DNA of 6,334 bases from Fidelibacterota bacterium (GTDB lineage: Bacteria; Fidelibacterota; Marinisomatia; SCGC-AAA003-L08; GCA-002704045), in the NCBI GenBank assembly GCA_002704045.1, contig PAFF01000063.1, positions 2,182 through 8,515 on the forward strand. Direction: 5' to 3'. A program made the position numbers and the translations under genes. Shown here one piece after another: positions 5,969 through 6,334 of this stretch. Positions within the stretch are counted from its first letter, which is position 1, and each line of letters starts with the position of its first letter. The notes beneath the pieces are model-generated. The model saw nothing but the letters and a program-made list of their open reading frames with translations, made no database searches and was not told where the DNA came from.

Positions 5969-6334
5969 TTTAGATAAAATAAAAAAATCTGTTGGAATGA
6001 TTGGTGAATCAGAGCCTATGCAAGATATGTTGAATTTAATAGGACAGGTTTCAAATACAGATATCTCTGTTTTAATAAATGGAGAGTCCGGAAGTGGTAA
6101 GGAAATGGTTGCTAAGGCAGTGCATAAAAATAGCAGAAGAAAATTTGAAAATTTAATTACAGTTAATTGTGGTGCTATTCCTGAGGGTATAATTGAAAGT
6201 GAGCTTTTTGGTCACAAGAAAGGTAGTTTTACTGGAGCCGGTGCAGATAGAAAAGGATATTTTGAAGCAGCTCATAAAGGTACAATTTTTCTCGATGAAA
6301 TTGGAGAAACACCATTAGAAACACAGGCGAAATT
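5961..6334 (+). CDS. Sigma-54-dependent transcriptional activator (AAA+ domain), 3'-truncated
   Basis: The first 124 residues are visible and the gene runs off the right edge. Only about 11 residues precede the AAA+ module (VGMIGESEPM...), so there is no receiver, GAF or PAS input domain, an architecture like PspF. Visible motifs are Walker A GESGSGKE (41-48); NCGAIPEGIIESELFGH (69-85), usual for this family; the sigma-54-contacting loop GSFTGA (88-93), a Ser variant of GAFTGA; and Walker B TIFLDE (108-113). Such proteins hydrolyse ATP as hexamers to open promoters held by sigma-54 RNA polymerase; a DNA-binding Fis-type helix-turn-helix usually follows the AAA+ part but is out of view. The start is supported by GGAGG 6 bases upstream. 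The gene overlaps purD by 8 bases, so it is probably cotranscribed and coupled. From memory, Bacteroidetes-type genomes place a similar regulator before lptE and secG; whether that holds here cannot be seen. The target genes are unknown. Confidence 0.93.
   Translation, partial: MIDLDKIKKSVGMIGESEPMQDMLNLIGQVSNTDISVLINGESGSGKEMVAKAVHKNSRRKFENLITVNCGAIPEGIIESELFGHKKGSFTGAGADRKGYFEAAHKGTIFLDEIGETPLETQAK

Noticed and set aside
1..6334. CRISPR array, insertion sequence, tRNA, rRNA or defence island
   Set aside because: No regularly spaced repeats, no transposase motifs or terminal repeats, and no RNA gene structures were seen; coding genes fill the window.

Overview
The window is AT-rich DNA, with coding and non-coding parts both dominated by A/T and long A runs. 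It holds five protein genes, all on the + strand and tightly packed, with the first and last cut by the window edges. Low GC, short spacers, an Asp-box propeller protein ending in a dockerin repeat pair, and a sigma-54 activator downstream of housekeeping genes all suggest a marine bacterium of the FCB group. Candidatus Marinimicrobia (SAR406) is my best guess. That assignment is inference from protein style, since no rRNA or other phylogenetic marker RNA is present.

Region 1 (1-2519) is an export-type pair. The 3' part of a gene for a large secreted beta-propeller (BNR/sortilin-like) protein with a C-terminal type I dockerin overlaps by one base (TAATG) the start of a gene for a soluble PQQ-dependent glucose/sorbosone-dehydrogenase-type protein. 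That second protein has its own short signal peptide. The two are probably co-translated and act outside the cytoplasm. Their substrate is not visible from the sequence.

Region 2 (2520-2670) is the only real spacer, 151 bases of very AT-rich sequence. I see no GC-rich terminator in it. It contains an AT-only hairpin, repeated TGGCA/TGCCA words, a near-match to a sigma-54 (-24/-12) promoter and a weaker alternative sigma-70 promoter. There is no Shine-Dalgarno sequence in front of the next gene.

Region 3 (2671-6334) looks like one transcription unit: uvrB (complete nucleotide-excision-repair helicase), then 10 bases later purD (complete GAR synthetase of purine synthesis), then, overlapping purD by 8 bases, the start of a sigma-54-dependent AAA+ activator with no N-terminal sensory domain. 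The enzymes are ordinary. The points of interest are the regulator at the end of the unit combined with a sigma-54-like element at its head, and the dockerin-tagged propeller coupled to the dehydrogenase. I found no clear evidence of a wholly new system, mobile element, CRISPR array or RNA gene.
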